Assembly: GCF_019278565.1 (NCBI RefSeq) | Contig: NZ_CP058988.1 | Coordinates: 2,170,001 to 2,234,000 of the forward strand | Direction of reading: 5' to 3' | Length of the DNA: 64,000 nucleotides | Source: Cellulophaga sp. HaHa_2_95 | GTDB taxonomy: Bacteria > Bacteroidota > Bacteroidia > Flavobacteriales > Flavobacteriaceae | In this document: piece after piece, positions 60,932 through 64,000 of the stretch | Layout of the letters: every line of letters begins with the position of its first letter | Position numbering within the stretch: the stretch's first letter is position 1 | Translations under genes and position numbers: made by a program | Notes under the pieces: generated by a model | What the model was told of the DNA's origin: nothing | Database searches by the model: none | Seen by the model: only the letters and a program-made list of their open reading frames with translations

Positions 60932-62953
60932 ATGAAGTTAATACAAAGTATCACATTAAAACTCGTACCAGTTGTACTTCTTATAAGCCTATTTTCTTGT
61001 AAAGAAGAAGTGACGGTGGTTTCAAAAGAAGAAGACAAGACAGTCTCAGAGCAAGGAGCACACCCTAATTTAATTTTAACAGCGCAAGGCGTTAAAGATA
61101 TTAGGGCACAATTGGGGAGTATTCCCATTTTTGATGCTTCTTTAAAGGCTGTTCAGGAAGAAGTGGACGCCGAAATAGCCTTAGGGATTGACACGCCGAT
61201 TCCTCAGGATTATTCCGGAGGTTACACGCACGTGAGACACAAGAGTAATATGATAATGTTACAAAAAGCTGGTGTTTTATATCAAATTTTGGATGATGAA
61301 AAGTATGCAAAGTATGTAAAAGACATGCTTATGCAATATGAAGCCATGTATAAAACCTTGCCATTGCATCCAAAAACAAGGTCATATGCACGCGGAAAAT
61401 TGTTTTGGCAATGTTTAAATGATGCTAATTGGTTGGTTTATGTGAGTCAAGCGTATGATTGTGTCTACAATTATTTATCTGAGGAAGAGCGTAATAAGCT
61501 AGAAGCTAATTTATTTAAACCATTTGCAGATCATATATCTGTAGATAGTCCGCAATTTTACCAAAGAGTTCATAACCATAGTACTTGGGGTAATGCAGCT
61601 GTAGGGATGATTGGTTTGGTAATGAATGACGAAATATTAATTGATCGTGCTTTATACGGTATTAAAGATTTAAAATTAGATACCAAAGAAAAAGATGATG
61701 ATGGTGGATTCTTGAATAAAGATGGTAAAGCTGGCTTTTTGGCGAATATAGAAGAGCCATTTTCTCCAGATGGTTATTATAATGAAGGACCATATTATCA
61801 ACGCTATGCGATGTATCCTTTTTTAATTTTTGCGGAAGGATTACATAATGTTAAACCAGAATTAAAGATTTTTGAATATAAAGACGGAGTGTTATTGAAG
61901 TCTATAAATGCCCTTCTAAATTTATCGGATGCAGATGGTGATTTTTTTCCATTAAACGATGGTCAAAAAGGTATGTCTTATTATAATGATGCTTTAGTTA
62001 CGGCGACAGATATTTCGTATTATTTTGGAACCCAAGATCCAGGGTTGTTAAGTATTGCTGAAAAACAAAACAAAGTATTATTAGATGATTCAGGATTAGC
62101 TGTTGCTCTTGGTATAAAAAAAGGATTAGCAAAACCATTTGAGAAAAAATCAATTAACTTATCAGACGGACCAGAGGGTACAGAAGGAGGAGTTGGTATT
62201 TTGAGAAATGAGGATATAGAACTTGTGTTTAAATATGCAGCACAAGGCTCTAGTCACGGTCATTATGATAAGTTATCCTATTCATTATATGAAAATGGAG
62301 AAGAAGTGATTCAGGATTATGGATTAGCACGTTTTGTAAATATAGAACAGAAAGGGGGAGGGAATTACCTAAAGGAAAATAAAACTTGGGCAAAACAAAC
62401 GATTGCTCATAATACCGTGACACAAAATGAAATGTCTCATTTTGATGGAAAATTTGAAATAGGAAGTCAAAACCATTCTGTGCTGCATTATTTTTCATCA
62501 GACGATGATAACGTTCAAGTGGCTAGTGCTAAAGAGGTAAATGCATATCCGGGAACTGAAATGCTTCGTACAATGGCAATTATTGAAGATTCGGATTTTG
62601 AAAAACCCTATGTATTAGATATTATGAAGGTAGTTTCTAATACAACAAATCAATATGATTTTCCGTATTATTTTTTAGGACAAGTATTGAATACAAATTT
62701 CGAATATAAAGTGCCGGAAAACTTAAAAGCCTTAGGAAGCAGTAATGGGTATCAACATTTATATGTAGAAGGCACAGCGAAATCTGAAAAGGAGAATACA
62801 AAGTTTTCTTGGTTAAATAAAGGGAAGTTTTATAGTTTAACAACGGTATCAAATGTTAATGACGAAATACTTTTTACTAGAATTGGTGCAAACGATCCAG
62901 AATTTAATTTGCGCCGCGAAGCTGCTTTAATGTTAAGGCGAAAAAAACACTAA
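60932..62953 (+). CDS. oligoalginate lyase, polysaccharide lyase family 17 (frameshifted near the end)
   Basis: 673 aa in this frame with lipoprotein signal ending LFSC (Cys23). N-terminal alpha-barrel (about 45-380) with VHNHSTWGNAAVG (Asn215, His216) and YYNEGPYYQRY; C-terminal heparinase II/III-like beta-sheet domain with HGHYDKLSYSLY. Cleaves alginate oligomers to monomers exolytically. The frame stops after LMLRRKKH, but coding continues in the next frame to 63215. One extra A in a run of seven (62941-62947) accounts for the shift. Confidence 0.9.
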   Translation: MKLIQSITLKLVPVVLLISLFSCKEEVTVVSKEEDKTVSEQGAHPNLILTAQGVKDIRAQLGSIPIFDASLKAVQEEVDAEIALGIDTPIPQDYSGGYTHVRHKSNMIMLQKAGVLYQILDDEKYAKYVKDMLMQYEAMYKTLPLHPKTRSYARGKLFWQCLNDANWLVYVSQAYDCVYNYLSEEERNKLEANLFKPFADHISVDSPQFYQRVHNHSTWGNAAVGMIGLVMNDEILIDRALYGIKDLKLDTKEKDDDGGFLNKDGKAGFLANIEEPFSPDGYYNEGPYYQRYAMYPFLIFAEGLHNVKPELKIFEYKDGVLLKSINALLNLSDADGDFFPLNDGQKGMSYYNDALVTATDISYYFGTQDPGLLSIAEKQNKVLLDDSGLAVALGIKKGLAKPFEKKSINLSDGPEGTEGGVGILRNEDIELVFKYAAQGSSHGHYDKLSYSLYENGEEVIQDYGLARFVNIEQKGGGNYLKENKTWAKQTIAHNTVTQNEMSHFDGKFEIGSQNHSVLHYFSSDDDNVQVASAKEVNAYPGTEMLRTMAIIEDSDFEKPYVLDIMKVVSNTTNQYDFPYYFLGQVLNTNFEYKVPENLKALGSSNGYQHLYVEGTAKSEKENTKFSWLNKGKFYSLTTVSNVNDEILFTRIGANDPEFNLRREAALMLRRKKH

Positions 62954-63215
62954 AAACACACTTTTTGTTTCTGCCATTGAAGCGCACGGAAGTTATAGTC
63001 CAGTTACAGAATCTGCAGTTAATTCTAACAGTGCAATTACGGCTTTAAAAGTAGTTTTAGATTCAGAAGGTTATACTGCAATACAGATAACAGATATCAA
63101 CGGAAATACAAAGTTGTTTATAACAGCAAACACGAACGCTGCCAAAGAAGCAAGGCATAACTTAAAAATTAATAATAAGGATTATGAGTGGTCAGGTCCT
63201 TATTATTTCAAATAA
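62948..63215 (+). pseudogene. detached C-terminal tail of the PL17 lyase
   Basis: In the frame beginning at multiples of three, the sequence after the shift reads KNTLFVSAIEAHGSYSP, then ESAVNSNSAITALKV and ends WSGPYYFK, the normal C-terminal strand region of PL17/heparinase-like lyases. Restoring the frame gives a protein of about 760 residues, the usual length for the family. Confidence 0.8.
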
Positions 63216-63235
63216 ATTAATCATAAATATAAAAA

Positions 63236-63610
63236 ATGAGTAGATCTAGTGAAAAATACGTCATTACAAAAGACATGGAATGGGAAGTTCTTGGCGGAGG
63301 AGTGTCAAGAAAATTCTTAGGGTATGACAATCAAATCATGATGGTAAGAGTAAAATTTGAGACAGGAGCATTAGGAGCTCCGCATCAACATTTTCATACG
63401 CAAGCTACATACTGCGTTTCAGGTAAATTTGAATTTGAGATTGACGGAGTAAAACAAATTGTTGAAGGTGGAGATGGCGTGTATATTGAACCTAATTTGT
63501 TGCATAGTGCAGTTTGTTTAGAGGAGGGTGAATTAATTGACACTTTTAGTCCTGTAAGAGAAGATTTCTTAAGTGGAGATGCTGTATCTTATTTTAGTGA
63601 TAAGGCATAA
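63236..63610 (+). CDS. kdgF: KdgF-like cupin
   Basis: 124 aa single cupin. Metal-binding motif His50, His52, His54 (PHQHFHTQATYCVSG) and the second motif YIEPNLLHSAVC. Homologue of KdgF, which linearises unsaturated uronates released by alginate or pectin lyases into the keto acid used by the catabolic enzymes. Position directly after PL6 and PL17 genes fits this role. Confidence 0.9.
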   Translation: MSRSSEKYVITKDMEWEVLGGGVSRKFLGYDNQIMMVRVKFETGALGAPHQHFHTQATYCVSGKFEFEIDGVKQIVEGGDGVYIEPNLLHSAVCLEEGELIDTFSPVREDFLSGDAVSYFSDKA

Positions 63611-63850
63611 TAAAGAAGGACAGGCCACTAATAGTGCTTTAAAGTTATGCTTAAGATTAAGAAAATTTAGAACATGAAAACCTGTTCGAAATTTATAATT
63701 GGAATTAGGGGGGGCGTTGAAAGGATGGGGATATCATCGAGAAGTAAGATGCCTTTTTATCAATTTGTCTAATCTATATCCTAAAAATTAGCATTTCGTC
63801 ATTTTTGCATGTTAAAAATTGGGATTATATTTTTTTTTAACAAAGTAATA
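63611..63850. other. intergenic region without recognisable gene
   Basis: The 240 bases after kdgF hold only a 32-codon ORF (63674-63772) of no recognisable type and a run of seven G. No terminator of clear quality is seen. Confidence 0.5.
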
Positions 63851-63853
63851 ACA

Positions 63854-63896
63854 TATATTTGGTTATTCAGATTGGTCAACCAATTTGGGTAACCAA
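63854..63896 (+). promoter_or_regulatory. second alginate-type operator array with -7 element
   Basis: TATATTTG at 63854-63861 runs into TTGGTTATTCAG (63859-63870, half site), TTGGTCAACCAA (63872-63883) and TTGGGTAACCAA (63885-63896), all in 13-bp phase. The register relative to the -7 element equals that at the PL6 promoter. No TTG lies at -33. Confidence 0.65.
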
Positions 63897-63962
63897 ATTT
63901 TTTTTAACTCAAAACTCAATTTATGAACCAAATAAAAAAATATGAATTTAGAAAAATGAAAT

Positions 63963-63994
63963 AAAAAAAAGGATAGGTTTTCAACCCATCCTCC
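63963..63994 (-). terminator. terminator at the right edge
   Basis: Stem GGAT-A-GGTT / AACC-C-ATCC (63971-63979 with 63983-63991) with one mismatch. The long A run at 63963-63970 gives eight T on the - strand, so it probably serves a - strand gene outside the window. Confidence 0.55.
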
Positions 63995-64000
63995 TTTATT

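Noticed and set aside
63674-63772. 32-codon ORF after kdgF
   Set aside because: No recognisable product, no promoter motif, and it contains a run of G that looks non-coding.
1-64000. CRISPR array, prophage or transposase genes
   Set aside because: No regularly spaced repeats, integrase, transposase or phage structural genes were seen on either strand.

Overview
The window is AT-rich DNA from a Bacteroidota chromosome, most likely a marine Flavobacteriaceae. Support for this includes -7 elements of the TAnnTTTG type, many short lipoprotein signals, a PorD-like (DUF4835) type IX secretion gene, tetratricopeptide histidine kinases, and alginate lyases of families PL6 and PL17. The genus cannot be fixed from the sequence alone; a Cellulophaga/Zobellia/Maribacter-like alginate degrader would fit.

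Layout. 1-5.0 kb: the 3' end of a Na+/H+ antiporter gene, aquaporin, cold-shock protein, GNAT acetyltransferase, and a 5'-nucleotidase split into two genes. 4.5-17 kb: housekeeping cluster on the + strand (DUF6913, dapA, bamD, rpoZ-like, coaBC, porD-like, recN, fabI, glycosyltransferase, YbbR-like, coaE, a two-component pair). 17-25 kb: mostly - strand (gluconate permease and kinase, miaA, ion channel, exonuclease/GIY-YIG protein, YggS, 3-hydroxyacyl-CoA dehydrogenase, Gfo/Idh oxidoreductase). 24.8-29.6 kb: pcm, smpB, two lipoproteins, transketolase. 29.7-36 kb: three tandem TPR histidine kinases with no response regulator. 36.3 kb: tRNA-His. 36.5-42.2 kb: M28 peptidase, a partial hydroxyproline-type pair (ALDH plus epimerase) with an AraC regulator, and a small membrane protein.

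42.2-50.9 kb is the most unusual accessory region. An HxlR/YodB-like regulator is divergent from one long operon: nitroreductase, alpha/beta hydrolase, a tandem SnoaL-like protein (frameshifted), a tandem ABM monooxygenase, a lipoprotein acetolactate decarboxylase, a CMD/SMP-30 fusion, a quinone-oxidoreductase-like MDR enzyme and an aldehyde dehydrogenase. Inverted repeats ACTAT-N7-ATAGT lie at both divergent promoters. I infer an inducible electrophile, quinone or small-aromatic processing pathway.

51-58.4 kb is a respiratory and sulfur module: cydAB, a sulfite-oxidase-like molybdoenzyme with a monohaem cytochrome and a fatty-acid-hydroxylase/sterol-desaturase protein, then a DUF3365 haem lipoprotein, an HMA protein, a rhodanese and a Crp/Fnr regulator. 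The palindrome GTAAC-N4-GTTAC occurs upstream of cydA, the sulfite-oxidase gene and the rhodanese gene. In all three its centre lies 29.5 bp upstream of a TAnnTTT(G/A) element. This points to a previously unlisted Crp/Fnr regulon.

58.5-64 kb is the start of an alginate locus: PL6 lyase, PL17 oligoalginate lyase (frameshifted near its 3' end) and a KdgF-like cupin. Palindromes of the form TTGGT-NN-ACCAA, repeated every 13 bp, overlap the PL6 promoter. A second similar array near the right edge has no obvious gene behind it within the window.
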